A stretch of 64,000 nt of DNA from JANOZM01 sp031429355 (GTDB lineage Bacteria; Pseudomonadota; Gammaproteobacteria; Burkholderiales; Burkholderiaceae_E). The stretch lies in the NCBI GenBank assembly GCA_031429355.1, contig JANOZM010000016.1:496001-560000 (forward strand), read 5' to 3'. The notes under the pieces are model-generated. The model was given only the letters and a program-made list of their open reading frames with translations. It searched no databases and was not told the DNA's origin. This document shows, piece after piece, positions 52,266 through 61,617 of the stretch (the stretch's first letter is position 1; each line of letters starts with the position of its first letter). Both the position numbers and the translations under genes were made by a program.

Positions 52266-53273
52266 TTAAAAATCTTCTTCGACTTCATCTTCGGGCCCTT
52301 CGCCCCAAGGCAAGTGATCGGAATTATTTACGGCCTCAAACGGCTCGACTAATCCTAGTTGCTCGCAAAGGTTAACGAAGTCAGGCGGTGGTACAGCTTT
52401 GAAAGCATGCTGAAAATCACCCTCGACGTTATTGAATTCTAAGCGCCAAGCGTGCAGTGCTTGACGTTGGATAAAATCATGACTCGGATCGTTAGATGCA
52501 CCCGCTTTGATGCCATAAACTGTATCGCCAACTAGAGCGAAGCCAGCGTTTTGCATGTGTACGCGAATTTGATGGGTTCGGCCACTAGCTAGCTTGCATT
52601 CAATTAAACTAAACCAGCGACGCTCGTACTCAACGCGATCTAAGCAGCGCCAAAAAGTTAATGCTGTTTTTCCGCGAGAAGAAATGGCCATCCGTAAGCG
52701 ATTGGCGGGGTCTCGTCCAATGGGTTTATTAACAAAGCCGGTGTCATACGCTTTGCCGTGAACAACCGCTAAATAACGCCGTCCCATGGTACGTGCAGCC
52801 AGTTGCTCTGTAAGGCTTAACATTGCGCCTTCGCTAGCAGCCACAACCATTAAACCAGTGGTGTCTTTGTCAAGCCGATGAACAATACCAGCGCGCGGCA
52901 AACCTTTTAAAGTAATACGGTGGGCCAATAGCCCATTCATCAAAGTACCGCTCCAATTACCAGGCGCAGGATGCGTGACCAAACCGGCCGGTTTATCAAT
53001 CACGATGCAATCGGTATCTTCAAACGCCACATTTAAATCCATTGGCTCGGGACTAAACGCATTGGCTTCGTCGGTTGCCATTTCGGTTGCGCAAACGGTA
53101 TCACCGACCCGCACTTTATGCTTGGGCATTCGAATCAAGTCGTCGACAGTGACTGCGCCAACATCAATCCAGCGTTGCACGCGGGTGCGCGACACATTGG
53201 GCAATTGCAGCGCTAAGAACTTATCTAAACGCTGGCCTGCGTAGTTGGGGTCTACCTCGAAGCTATAATCCAT
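52266..53273 (-). CDS. rluD: 23S rRNA pseudouridine synthase RluD
   Basis: The 335-residue protein has an S4 domain at the start (YAGQRLDKFLALQLPNVSRTRVQRWIDVGAVTVDD) and the catalytic motif GIVHRLDKDTTGLMVVA with the active Asp. The family's HQIRVHMQNAGFALVGDTVYG follows. RluD modifies positions 1911, 1915 and 1917 of helix 69 (E. coli numbering). An acidic C-terminal tail (GEGPEDEVEEDF) ends the protein. It is divergent from bamD with only 34 bases between and followed by pgeF, as in other proteobacteria. Confidence 0.95.
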   Translation of the reverse strand: MDYSFEVDPNYAGQRLDKFLALQLPNVSRTRVQRWIDVGAVTVDDLIRMPKHKVRVGDTVCATEMATDEANAFSPEPMDLNVAFEDTDCIVIDKPAGLVTHPAPGNWSGTLMNGLLAHRITLKGLPRAGIVHRLDKDTTGLMVVAASEGAMLSLTEQLAARTMGRRYLAVVHGKAYDTGFVNKPIGRDPANRLRMAISSRGKTALTFWRCLDRVEYERRWFSLIECKLASGRTHQIRVHMQNAGFALVGDTVYGIKAGASNDPSHDFIQRQALHAWRLEFNNVEGDFQHAFKAVPPPDFVNLCEQLGLVEPFEAVNNSDHLPWGEGPEDEVEEDF

Positions 53274-53307
53274 GGGTTATTTCAGGAAAAACTAGGGGAT
53301 TTATCAT

Positions 53308-54162
53308 ATGTTGCCAAAGCTTGCCACAAACTTTTCGCTTTCTTCGCTTCATCGCTTAGGTTCAGTTGCCGCGTCAGCTGTATTGGCTGTGGTCGTCCTA
53401 CTCGCTTTGCCCGCTTGTTCGACATTCGTGGATAAAGAGGAGGCGGCAAAAACGATGCCCGCCGATAAGTTGTATGCAAGCGCTAAAGCTGAAATTGACT
53501 CTGGCAACTACGATGAAGCCTTAAAAATACTTACTCGTGTTGAAGCACGGTTTCCGTTTGGTAGCTTTGCCCAGCAGGCCCAGTTAGATACTGCCTACGT
53601 TAAGTATAAGCAACAAGAAATGCCCGATGCGTTAATTGCCGTCGATCGCTTTATGCGCTTGTACCCAAATCACGTGGCTACTGATTATGCAATTTACTTA
53701 AAAGGCCTGATTAACTTTAATGAAAACCAAGGCTTGTTTCAACGAGTTGGAGGACAAGATCTTGCCGAGCGCGATATGAAAGCAGCGCGTGATTCCTACG
53801 ATATATTTAAAGAACTCACGATTCGATATCCGCAAAGCAAATATTCAGTCGAAGCACGCCAACGGATGAATTACCTCATCAACAGCATTGCAGCGGGCGA
53901 AGTGCACGTTGCTCGTTACTACTTCCGTCGGGGTGCGTATGTTGCTGCTGTCAATCGATCAAAAGAAGTTGTGCGTGGGTACAGTGATGCGCCCGCTATC
54001 GAAGAGGCTTTGTACATTTTATGGCGCAGTTATGCCGCCATGGGGGTTAACGATTTGGCTGATGATACTGAGCGCGTTATGCGCCAAAATTTCCCCAAGA
54101 GCGATTTATACGCTAAAGGTGTCGACTTAAACGACCGTCGCTGGTGGCAGGTTTGGAAATAG
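53308..54162 (+). CDS. bamD: Outer membrane protein assembly factor BamD
   Basis: The 284-residue protein has a signal peptide ending in lipobox ALPAC (Cys about 37). Five TPR-like repeats follow, with YASAKAEIDSGNYDEALKILTRVEARFPFGSFAQQAQLDTAYVKYKQQEMPDALIAVDRFMRLYPNH and IRYPQSKYSVEARQRM as typical BamD segments. BamD is the essential lipoprotein that works with BamA to insert beta-barrel proteins. The next gene overlaps its last bases. It is divergent from rluD, a common order in betaproteobacteria. Confidence 0.94.
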   Translation: MLPKLATNFSLSSLHRLGSVAASAVLAVVVLLALPACSTFVDKEEAAKTMPADKLYASAKAEIDSGNYDEALKILTRVEARFPFGSFAQQAQLDTAYVKYKQQEMPDALIAVDRFMRLYPNHVATDYAIYLKGLINFNENQGLFQRVGGQDLAERDMKAARDSYDIFKELTIRYPQSKYSVEARQRMNYLINSIAAGEVHVARYYFRRGAYVAAVNRSKEVVRGYSDAPAIEEALYILWRSYAAMGVNDLADDTERVMRQNFPKSDLYAKGVDLNDRRWWQVWK

Positions 54163-55340
54163 CGCCTAAAAAAAACCGACGGGCTTTTAATTTTGGGATT
54201 GCAGCCGCAGGTACTAGCGCGGCGATTGCCCCTGTTTTAGCGTATGCGCAAGCGAACCCTGCTGTTAACGTAGCGGCACCCTTGCCCTCGAACGGTTGGC
54301 AAAAATTAGCAACCGAAGATTTTCGCGGCAAACAAGACGACATTAGTTTTGTTAGTCAAAATATTGGTTGGTACGGCAATGGGCTTGGCAAGTTGTTTCA
54401 AACCACCGACGGCGGCAACACTTGGCTGTTAAAAGCAAACATGCCCGGAACTTTTATTCGCGCATTGGGTTTTGTTGACGAAAACATCGGTTACTTAGGC
54501 AATGTTGGCACCGATTATTACCCCGATGTAAAAGACCCTTACCCGCTGTATAAAACTGCCGATGGCGGTAGTACCTGGAGCAAAGTGGTTGTTGAGGGCA
54601 TTGACAAAGTAAAAGGTATTTGCGGCATTCATATTTTGTCACGTCAGCGTATTTTTCAGGGCAATATGCAAAACGTTCCAGTTATTCATGCAGCCGGGCG
54701 AGTCGGCGGGCCTGCCTATATTGTTCGTTCAATCGATGGCGGCCGCAATTGGACAATTTTAGATTTAACTGCTCAAGCAAAATTTATCTTAGACGTCCAT
54801 TTTTTTGACGAAATGAATGGTTTAGTTTGTAGCAACGTCGAAATGACGAATGCGCCCCCCAACAAAGACGGCGAACAGCCGACCGAAGCACAAATGCTAC
54901 GAACTGCCGATGGCGGGAAAACGTGGACATCAGTTTATCGCTCGGGCCGAGCTACTGAAAATTGTTGGAAAATGAGTTTCCCGACAAGCCAAGCGGGCTA
55001 TGCGACCGTACAAAGTTACGACCAAGATCCAAAAGCATCCCAACGTGTTGTCATAAAAACAATGGATGGTGGACGTACATGGAAAGAACTAAACCTAGTC
55101 AACGATATTAAATCGCGCGAATTCGGTATTGCCTTTATTTCCGAAAAACAGGGCTGGGTCGGCGCCGCCACGTCGGGGTTTGAAACCCTTGACGGCGGAC
55201 TAACTTGGAGCGCCTTTAACTTTGGACGATATGTCAATAAAATTCGCATCGTAAAGTATGTTGATACACAGCAAAACACGAGTCAACCAAAAGCAAGAGT
55301 TTTTGCAATTGGCGTCAACGTGCATCGACTAGAGGTTTAG
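54144..55340 (+). CDS. Exported YCF48/BNR-type beta-propeller protein
   Basis: The start is GTG at 54144 or TTG at 54153, both inside the end of bamD; no ATG is available in the conserved region. A twin-arginine-like signal (KKNRRAFNFGIAAAGTSAAIAPVLAYAQA) is followed by YCF48-like repeats with TTDGGNTWLLK, TADGGSTWSKV, SIDGGRNWTIL, TADGGKTWTSV, TMDGGRTWKEL and LDGGLTWSA, i.e. about six propeller blades. Similar proteins include plant/cyanobacterial HCF136/Ycf48 photosystem II assembly factors, but there is no photosynthesis gene here. The overlap with bamD suggests coupled expression and perhaps a role in envelope protein assembly. Function is unknown. Confidence 0.82.
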   Translation: MAGLEIAPKKNRRAFNFGIAAAGTSAAIAPVLAYAQANPAVNVAAPLPSNGWQKLATEDFRGKQDDISFVSQNIGWYGNGLGKLFQTTDGGNTWLLKANMPGTFIRALGFVDENIGYLGNVGTDYYPDVKDPYPLYKTADGGSTWSKVVVEGIDKVKGICGIHILSRQRIFQGNMQNVPVIHAAGRVGGPAYIVRSIDGGRNWTILDLTAQAKFILDVHFFDEMNGLVCSNVEMTNAPPNKDGEQPTEAQMLRTADGGKTWTSVYRSGRATENCWKMSFPTSQAGYATVQSYDQDPKASQRVVIKTMDGGRTWKELNLVNDIKSREFGIAFISEKQGWVGAATSGFETLDGGLTWSAFNFGRYVNKIRIVKYVDTQQNTSQPKARVFAIGVNVHRLEV

Positions 55341-56188
55341 TTACCCACTAATCGGCTCGATTTAGCAAACGTATAAGTTAGCGCAGCTCCAACACTAAAG
55401 CCGTTATTTTTAAGGTGCAGCGGGCTGTCTACGTTAGCGGCTGAAGAGCTGTTATCCCACCGTGCAAACAATGCAACAGTTGATTCAGGCGACAAACTAC
55501 GTGAAGTTGCAACTGTAAAGCGGGTCCCAACAAATCCAGCTTTGGCTTGGTAGGCTGGCCTCGTCGCTGTTGCGAACTGCGATGGAACACCGTACAAGTA
55601 GTTTTGCAAACGTTCGTTGCCAAACAACGCACTACCCGTTACCGACAAACCCCAACCAGCAAATGCATTAAATTTATTAAAACTAAGCTCGGGTTCGGCA
55701 ACGATACCGCGTTGTTTTAGACCGCTTTTAAATTCGATGACGGTTCGAATGGGTAAAGAAAACGTTAGACGCGAATCGGCGGTTGGGCGGGCTAAAGTAT
55801 ATTTGGCTCGAGGGCCAAACTCAACACTGGTGCCTAGGCTAGGCATGCCTTGACGGGCCGACACTTCTTTACTAGATGCACCTAAGGAGCCGCCAAAGCC
55901 AATATCAAATTCAAAGTCGTCGGTCTTTATTAAACGCGCACCGGTTGTTTCACGGTCGGCACGAAAAATTTCACCGCGATAGACCACGTAGGGCAATATC
56001 AAAAATCGTGAAACGCGGTCTGACGATCCTGGATAGGCGGGTAACTGCCCAGCAGCACCTGCAACGCCAAGCTCCCACAAAGGTTTGTCGGCGGGTTTGC
56101 CTTCTTGAGCAAACACACTTGAAAAAGCGAACAAACTAAAACCAAGGAAAGTAGCGCGAATTGTCGGACCAAAAAATTGTAGAGTCAT
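55337..56188 (-). CDS. MipA/OmpV-family outer membrane protein
   Basis: The ATG at 56188 gives 283 residues; a TTG two codons earlier is the alternative. A signal peptide ends at VFA-QE near residue 28. The mature part has ELGVAGAAGQLPAYPGSSDRVSRFLILPYVVYRGEIFRADRETTGARLI, characteristic of MipA/OmpV, and alternating strands with FDIGFGGSLGASSKEVSARQGMPSLGTSVEFGP, ending in YTFAKSSRLVGN. Members are small barrels that scaffold murein hydrolases (MipA) or act as porin-like proteins. It converges with the YCF48-type gene with a four-base overlap. Confidence 0.88.
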   Translation of the reverse strand: MTLQFFGPTIRATFLGFSLFAFSSVFAQEGKPADKPLWELGVAGAAGQLPAYPGSSDRVSRFLILPYVVYRGEIFRADRETTGARLIKTDDFEFDIGFGGSLGASSKEVSARQGMPSLGTSVEFGPRAKYTLARPTADSRLTFSLPIRTVIEFKSGLKQRGIVAEPELSFNKFNAFAGWGLSVTGSALFGNERLQNYLYGVPSQFATATRPAYQAKAGFVGTRFTVATSRSLSPESTVALFARWDNSSSAANVDSPLHLKNNGFSVGAALTYTFAKSSRLVGN

Positions 56189-56226
56189 AGGCAAGAAAGA
56201 AAGAAATGGAAGCAGGATGAAAACAC

Positions 56227-56278
56227 GAGTACGTGCTGAACACTAGTACTTGCTAAACAGAAGTACTAGCTGGTACAG
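56227..56278. repeat. 17-bp imperfect tandem repeat upstream of the MipA/OmpV gene
   Basis: Three adjacent units of about 17 bases, each built as (G/T/A)AGTAC..GCT..AC.., begin at 56227, 56244 and 56261. The AGTAC core is palindromic-like. It lies about 40 bases upstream of the MipA/OmpV start, so it could affect its promoter. Confidence 0.45.
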
Positions 56279-56382
56279 GTCGCAGTGACATTGCCTGAAC
56301 TTACCATTATTTGACGACTTGGCAATCAATCCCGTTAAGTTAGGAGGGCTTGATTTAAAGTATCGTTAATTTTTGCGCTGAA

Positions 56383-57462
56383 TTAAAGCGCAGCAGTTTC
56401 AAAGGTAAAGCGTCGCTCGAAACTTAGACTATTGTCAGACCCAACAAACCTAACTTCGTAAACAGTTCGCGGTTGTAAGGTTTGTAACGGTATAACCACC
56501 GCTTCCCAAGCTTGCAAAATTTTATTGGGATCGTTGTTTGAATTCAAAATCACAACTTCAATCGGTTGCGGATCACTGGCTTTGCGAATTTCGGCTTGAG
56601 TCAATATTAGTCGACTATTTTCTGTGCCTCGAATAAACACAGGGTGTCCCAGCGGTTGCAGGCCCGCATCGCGATTAGGTAACGGGTTGGGCCATTCGGT
56701 TGCATAAGTTTTCGTTTCTAAAACAGTTATGCCATCGCAAGGGTAAGTACGAATGCCCACAGCAGCCGACTTTCGTGCGTATCCATACTGAATGCCAAGT
56801 GTAATGTTGCCCGAAAAAATATTGCTCGTACCTGCCTCGGCTACAACCAAGCCAATATCGCCGTAGGGCCGAAACAAATCCACTAAATGATAAGCCGCTG
56901 TCGTTAGTCCACCTAAACCTCGCAATCCGCCACCTTGGTACGTAGTAAGTCGACCAACTAAAGCTTCGCCGACTGAACCTAAATATCCTTTACTTCGGGC
57001 ACGATCTTGCGGCGTTGCACCAACGAAGCTAGCGGCGTTCGCTTGTTTGGTTTCGCTATGGCCCCACATATTGTTTTGCAGTAAATAGCCCATATGCCCA
57101 CGAATGGAAAAGTCTAATGGCTCGTTACGGTAAACCGCCCCAAAGCCGCAGGCAATACGCGCAGCATTAATTGCATCAAAAACCATTTTTTCTTCGGACC
57201 CTATCGGGTAGTCCAAAAGGGTAGCGGGTAGTAAACTTTGCGATGTCGAGTTTGCAGTGATATTAAGAACTGGATTGGACGAGCTGGGAATTACGGCAAC
57301 AGGCATTTCTTGCTTGATGATCGTTGGCTCATCCGCCGGGCCACAAGCGCTTAACCCTAAGAGCAATAAAGATGAAAAAAGCAAACGTTCCCGGACCTTG
57401 GCAACCGGTTTAATCTGGGTAAAAGCAGGAACTTCGTCGAATTGTTTGGTCGGTGCGACCAT
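56383..57462 (-). CDS. CAP/SCP-like domain lipoprotein
   Basis: The ATG at 57462 gives 359 residues; an upstream TTG at 57525 is possible. A long basic n-region precedes the hydrophobic core and lipobox LLGLSAC. The mature protein has a CAP (SCP/PR-1) domain at about 80-260: EKMVFDAINAARIACGFGAV, HMGYLLQNNMWGHSE, GATPQDRARSKGY, GEALVG, and LFRPYGDIGLVVAE. A C-terminal beta-rich region (RTVYEVRFVGSDNSLSFERRFTFE) follows. CAP proteins bind lipids or act as proteases or adhesins. I cannot assign a specific role; neighbours give no hint. Confidence 0.75.
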   Translation of the reverse strand: MVAPTKQFDEVPAFTQIKPVAKVRERLLFSSLLLLGLSACGPADEPTIIKQEMPVAVIPSSSNPVLNITANSTSQSLLPATLLDYPIGSEEKMVFDAINAARIACGFGAVYRNEPLDFSIRGHMGYLLQNNMWGHSETKQANAASFVGATPQDRARSKGYLGSVGEALVGRLTTYQGGGLRGLGGLTTAAYHLVDLFRPYGDIGLVVAEAGTSNIFSGNITLGIQYGYARKSAAVGIRTYPCDGITVLETKTYATEWPNPLPNRDAGLQPLGHPVFIRGTENSRLILTQAEIRKASDPQPIEVVILNSNNDPNKILQAWEAVVIPLQTLQPRTVYEVRFVGSDNSLSFERRFTFETAAL

Positions 57463-57535
57463 GTTCGAAATCTTTTCGATTGGCAATAATGAAACATACC
57501 AAAAATTCGGTAGACGCTCGAACAAAGTCGACTAG

Positions 57536-59596
57536 TTAGAACGGATTCTCATCAATTTTTAGGAGACCGAATGTCGCATTGACAAAATCAAGCGCAACTT
57601 TCGGACTGGTCGACTGCTTAAACGGCGGCAAGCTTCGCAATATGCGTTTGCCATAACCCTTTTGGGTTAACCGAGCATCGCCAATCATCAGCACACCCTG
57701 ATCGCTTTCGCTTCGAATAAGTCGCCCGGCGCCTTGTTTCATGCTGATCGCTGCCGCTGGAAGTTGCAATGTCGAAAATGCATCAATTCCGCGTTTCTTT
57801 AACGAGTCGACCCGCGCTTGCAGCATTGGATCATCTGGCGGTGCAAACGGAATCTTGTCGATCACCACCAAACTAAGCTGTGCGCCAACAACGTCAATAC
57901 CTTCCCAAAAGCTGGCACTGCCGACCAAAATGGGGGCTTTGGCGGTGCGAAATTTTTCGAGCTGTAAATTCTTGCTTAGCTCACCCTGCACAAGAAGTTG
58001 AGCATCAAACGAGGCATTCGCTAGTTTTACTCGCAACCAATCTGCGGCTTTTTTTACGGCGCGCAATGTGGTGAACAATAAGAACACGCGGCCTTTGTTG
58101 GCTTCGATCAATGGCCAAGCGTCTTGCAACAAACGCACGGTAAAGTCAGGGTGGTTTGGGTCGCCTAATTGTTGCGGTAGATAAAGCAAGGCATTATTTT
58201 GGTAATCAAACGGACTTGACCAAGCTTGACTAAACGCATCTTGCAAACCTAATTGACGTTTAAAAAAATCAAACTTGCCATCGACTGCTAACGTAGCACT
58301 TAAAAATATTGCAGCTTGTTGACCAGATTCTTGCAATCGGCGCGCAAAAATTCTGCCGATATAAAGTGGTGTCAAATGCAAACTTAAGTGATGGTGACTG
58401 GCCTGCGCCCAACAGACTTGTGGACCATCACCGTCGTCCCAAGCGGCTTGTTCTTGGTCTTGCGAATCTTCGTTGCTACCGACTACTTGCTTGGCTGCTG
58501 TAGTAGCCACATTTAAAGCTGCACTCCATGCTTGAATTTGTTCGGCTAGTTCACAGCCGCGCTCGACGCAACGCTGCAATACTGGGCCCCGGACAGCCGT
58601 CGGCGCTAGTGCTTCACCGGCAATTCGCCAACACTCTAACAAATGCCCAACGGCAACGGCAAAATCAGGATGCTCGCCCAACGCAGCACCAGCCAAACGT
58701 GGTGCGCCGTTTGGCCAAGCCAACCGCAAGTCACGCACCGCTCGTTCAACAGGACCAAGCTCATCTTGCCAATTCAGTGCATCGCGTGCTTCGGTTAAGC
58801 CAGCCGCAAATGTATCGCGGCACCAATCAAGCAGTTGGCGAGTAGAAATTGTGGTGCCAAAAAACTGCACGCAGGTTTCGGGTAATTGATGGGCTTCATC
58901 AAAAATTAGTACATTCGCGCTCGGTAAAATTTCAGCAACACCTTCGTCCCGCAGAGCTGCATCGGCGCAATACAAATGATGATTAATTACTACGATGTCC
59001 GCGGCTTGTGCCTCTTTGCGCGCGCGCACAACAAAGCAACGATCCCAATCGGCGCAGTCTTGCCCCAAGCAATTATCACGCGTTGAAGTTGCGAGGCCCC
59101 AAACCTCTGCGCCCTCTTCTACTTCGTGGCAATCGGCTTTGTCACCACTGGCGGAGCGGGCCGCAAACCATTCGATTTTGCGCAACTGAGCGCCATCAAC
59201 CGCCCGCTCAAAACGCCCTTCTTGAATATGCCTACGCAAATGAAAATGGCACACATAATTACTACGACCTTTTAACAGCGCAGCATGTACTTGGAGTTTA
59301 AGCGCTTGTTGCAAACGCGGTAAATCACGCGTAAACAATTGGTCTTGGAGCGTTTTGGTTCCAGTGCTTACAATGACTTTTTGGCCCGACAACAGCGCGG
59401 GTACCAAATAGGCAAACGTTTTACCAATGCCCGTTCCTGCTTCGGCCACTAATCGCGTATTGCCCTCGATTGCTTTTGCGATTTCACGCGCTAACTCTTC
59501 TTGATCGCTGCGGGGAGTGAACTGTTCAAAAGCTTTAGACAGACCACCATCGGCCATAAAAAACTGGCCGACATTGTCGGCAAACGAATTAGACAC
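57536..59596 (-). CDS. DinG/YoaA-family iron-sulfur helicase
   Basis: The GTG at 59596 gives 686 residues and overlaps argC by eight bases. Walker A AGTGIGKT (53-60), DEAH box (233-236) and motif VI QGAGRLIRSESDQG make it a superfamily 2 helicase. Cys116, Cys176, Cys181 and Cys187 form the XPD-type 4Fe-4S cluster site. This is the DinG/YoaA family, which unwinds D-loops, R-loops or forked DNA, and YoaA pairs with HolC in E. coli. The name is left open between dinG and yoaA. Confidence 0.9.
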   Translation of the reverse strand: MSNSFADNVGQFFMADGGLSKAFEQFTPRSDQEELAREIAKAIEGNTRLVAEAGTGIGKTFAYLVPALLSGQKVIVSTGTKTLQDQLFTRDLPRLQQALKLQVHAALLKGRSNYVCHFHLRRHIQEGRFERAVDGAQLRKIEWFAARSASGDKADCHEVEEGAEVWGLATSTRDNCLGQDCADWDRCFVVRARKEAQAADIVVINHHLYCADAALRDEGVAEILPSANVLIFDEAHQLPETCVQFFGTTISTRQLLDWCRDTFAAGLTEARDALNWQDELGPVERAVRDLRLAWPNGAPRLAGAALGEHPDFAVAVGHLLECWRIAGEALAPTAVRGPVLQRCVERGCELAEQIQAWSAALNVATTAAKQVVGSNEDSQDQEQAAWDDGDGPQVCWAQASHHHLSLHLTPLYIGRIFARRLQESGQQAAIFLSATLAVDGKFDFFKRQLGLQDAFSQAWSSPFDYQNNALLYLPQQLGDPNHPDFTVRLLQDAWPLIEANKGRVFLLFTTLRAVKKAADWLRVKLANASFDAQLLVQGELSKNLQLEKFRTAKAPILVGSASFWEGIDVVGAQLSLVVIDKIPFAPPDDPMLQARVDSLKKRGIDAFSTLQLPAAAISMKQGAGRLIRSESDQGVLMIGDARLTQKGYGKRILRSLPPFKQSTSPKVALDFVNATFGLLKIDENPF

Positions 59597-60518
59597 CCAA
59601 CATCAAACGCAGGTTCTGTACCGCGGCGCCACTAGCCCCTTTACCCAAATTATCGAGCTTTGCAATCAGTACCGCTTGACCTAGATCATCGGCGCCAAAC
59701 ACGCTTAGCTCCATCTGGTTAGTACCATTTAACGCTTCAGCTTCGACTCGACCATTGCTAGTTGCCTCGACCACGTTGACGTAAGTCGACTGTTCATAGT
59801 GGGCTCGCAAGCAAGCATCTAGTTGCGCGGTTTTAGTGACGCCTTTTAACAAATCAAAATGCAGCGCCACTTCAACAATCATGCCCGAATGAAATTTGCC
59901 TACGCTGGGTAAAAAAACTGGCCGGCGTGTTAAACCCGAATAACGATGCAATTCAGGCACATGCTTGTGCTTTAACCCTAGGCCATAGACATCTAGTGGC
60001 GGGGCAATAGAAGCGGCTAAATCGATTGGCTCATAAGCTTCAATCATTTGCCGACCACCGCCCGAGTAACCGGAAAAACCTTGCACTACAATTGGATAAT
60101 CTTTTGGCAACAAACTAGCGGCAATTAAAGGGCGCAATAATGCAATACCGCCAGTGGGATAACAGCCAGGGTTGCTTACGCGATGTGCGTTTTTAATTGC
60201 TTTTTCTTGCGCACTATCTAGCTCGGCAAAACCATAAACCCAATTGGGATCAATGCGATAAGCGGTACTTGCATCAACAATTTTTGGTTGAGCAGCAACG
60301 GGCATTGCGTCAATCATGGCAACTGATTCGCGTGCAGCATCATCATGCAAACACAGCACGACTAAATCGGCTTGCTCAAACAAACCTCGCTTTGCGTTCG
60401 GATCTTTTCGCATTGACGGATCGATACTTAGCAATTGAATTTGCGGCATTGCTACTAACCGTTCACGGATTTGCAAACCGGTCGTCCCAGCTTCGCCATC
60501 AATAAATATTTTTACCAT
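59589..60518 (-). CDS. argC: N-acetyl-gamma-glutamyl-phosphate reductase, type 2
   Basis: The 309-residue protein has the NADP-binding start IFIDGEAGTTGLQIRERL and the active-site Cys119 in SNPGCYPTGGIALLRPL. Its short length and the IDGEAGTTG start are typical of the type 2 AGPR, distinct from the 350-residue type 1 enzyme of E. coli. It reduces N-acetylglutamyl phosphate to the semialdehyde in arginine synthesis. It shares eight bases with the downstream helicase gene. Confidence 0.95.
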   Translation of the reverse strand: MVKIFIDGEAGTTGLQIRERLVAMPQIQLLSIDPSMRKDPNAKRGLFEQADLVVLCLHDDAARESVAMIDAMPVAAQPKIVDASTAYRIDPNWVYGFAELDSAQEKAIKNAHRVSNPGCYPTGGIALLRPLIAASLLPKDYPIVVQGFSGYSGGGRQMIEAYEPIDLAASIAPPLDVYGLGLKHKHVPELHRYSGLTRRPVFLPSVGKFHSGMIVEVALHFDLLKGVTKTAQLDACLRAHYEQSTYVNVVEATSNGRVEAEALNGTNQMELSVFGADDLGQAVLIAKLDNLGKGASGAAVQNLRLMLGV

Positions 60519-60538
60519 TTTAAAACTTTCAAAATCAA

Positions 60539-60742
60539 TTAGGCGGGAATGTCGGGTGTTAATTGCATTTGCAATAAAACCATTGCATCTTTTATTTGCA
60601 ATTTACGTTTTTTTAGACGGCGTAAAGCCAGCTCTTCACTCTCGGCGTTAGCAGCAATCGCTGCAATCGCGAGGTCCAAATCTCGATGCTCTAACTGTAA
60701 ATCGCTGATTCTTTGCTGAATGGCTTCTATATCCCGACGCAT
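60539..60742 (-). CDS. YdcH/DUF465 family small coiled protein
   Basis: The ATG at 60742 gives 67 residues; a TTG four codons earlier would give 71. The protein is a helical hairpin with IEAIQQRISDLQLEHRDLDLAIAAIA and LALRRLKKRKLQIKDAM, the DUF465/YdcH pattern including the RRLKKRKLxIKD motif. The role of the family is unknown. It lies 20 bases upstream of argC on the same strand and may be cotranscribed. Confidence 0.85.
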   Translation of the reverse strand: MRRDIEAIQQRISDLQLEHRDLDLAIAAIAANAESEELALRRLKKRKLQIKDAMVLLQMQLTPDIPA

Positions 60743-60795
60743 GACCGACTTCAATCGTTAAAATAACTCCGAAGCCAAGGATAATAACGGACATC

Positions 60796-61581
60796 ATGGT
60801 GATCGATCAAACACAAAAGGCTGAATTTCAATTTTTGGGTTGTACTGCCCAACATTTGGGGGATAGACGCGAGCAACAAGACCGAGTTGGCATTCTAAGA
60901 AGCCAATCCGCGCCTCGTTGCGTTCTTGCTTTGCTTGCTGACGGTGTCGGCGGTCGCAGCGGCGGAGCAATTGCCGCAGAGAACGTCATGATGGCCTCGC
61001 AACGCCTGTTTGATGAATTTAGTCCAAAACATGACTCGGTTGAACGCTTTTTTGCGACTTTGGTCCACGAGGTTCACACGATTTTAGGACTTTCCGCGTA
61101 CACCACTAAAACCGATCCACACAGCACGATGGTCGCCCTTCTTCTACAGCCGGACCGAGCCGATTGGTGCCATGTGGGCGATAGCCGTTTGTACTTTTTT
61201 AGAAACGGCATTGAATATGGCCGCACGGCCGATCATACTTTGGCAGCTAAAATGATTGCTGAAGGAACAATGACTCCTGAGCGCGCTGTGCTTCATCCCA
61301 ATGCAATGCATTTGGTGCATACCCTAGGCGGCGAGCGCCCACCCGAAGCTTCGATGGATAGAGTCGAACGTTTGCAGCACGGTGATCGCTTTTTACTTTG
61401 CTCTGATGGTCTTTGGAGCTACTTCCTCGATGCTGAGTTGGCCGGAGCAACCCGCCCTGCAGATCTAAAAGATAATTCAAAACAGCTAATTACTGCCGCC
61501 AGAGCCCGTGCGAATGGTCACGGTGATAACTGTTCTTTAGTATTAATGGGCGTAGAAAACAAACCCGAGCTATCCTCTTAA
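60796..61581 (+). CDS. PP2C-family protein phosphatase
   Basis: The 261-residue protein has the PP2C motifs DRREQQDRVG, LALLADGVGGRSGGAIAAENV, WCHVGDSRLYFFRNG, TADHTLAAKM, LLCSDGLWSYF and DNCSLVLMGV, i.e. the aspartates of the binuclear metal centre. Such Stp1/PppA-like enzymes dephosphorylate Ser/Thr kinases' targets. No Hanks-type kinase or type VI secretion gene is adjacent, so its partner is not in this window. It is divergent from YdcH. Confidence 0.92.
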   Translation: MVIDQTQKAEFQFLGCTAQHLGDRREQQDRVGILRSQSAPRCVLALLADGVGGRSGGAIAAENVMMASQRLFDEFSPKHDSVERFFATLVHEVHTILGLSAYTTKTDPHSTMVALLLQPDRADWCHVGDSRLYFFRNGIEYGRTADHTLAAKMIAEGTMTPERAVLHPNAMHLVHTLGGERPPEASMDRVERLQHGDRFLLCSDGLWSYFLDAELAGATRPADLKDNSKQLITAARARANGHGDNCSLVLMGVENKPELSS

Positions 61582-61617
61582 CTTATCTTTTAACGCATTT
61601 CGTTTAGGAAAAGTTCT

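Noticed and set aside
56374..56392. Inverted repeat TGCGCT/AGCGCA at the end of the CAP gene as a terminator
   Set aside because: The stem encloses the stop codon and is followed by A-rich, not T-rich, sequence on the transcribed strand.
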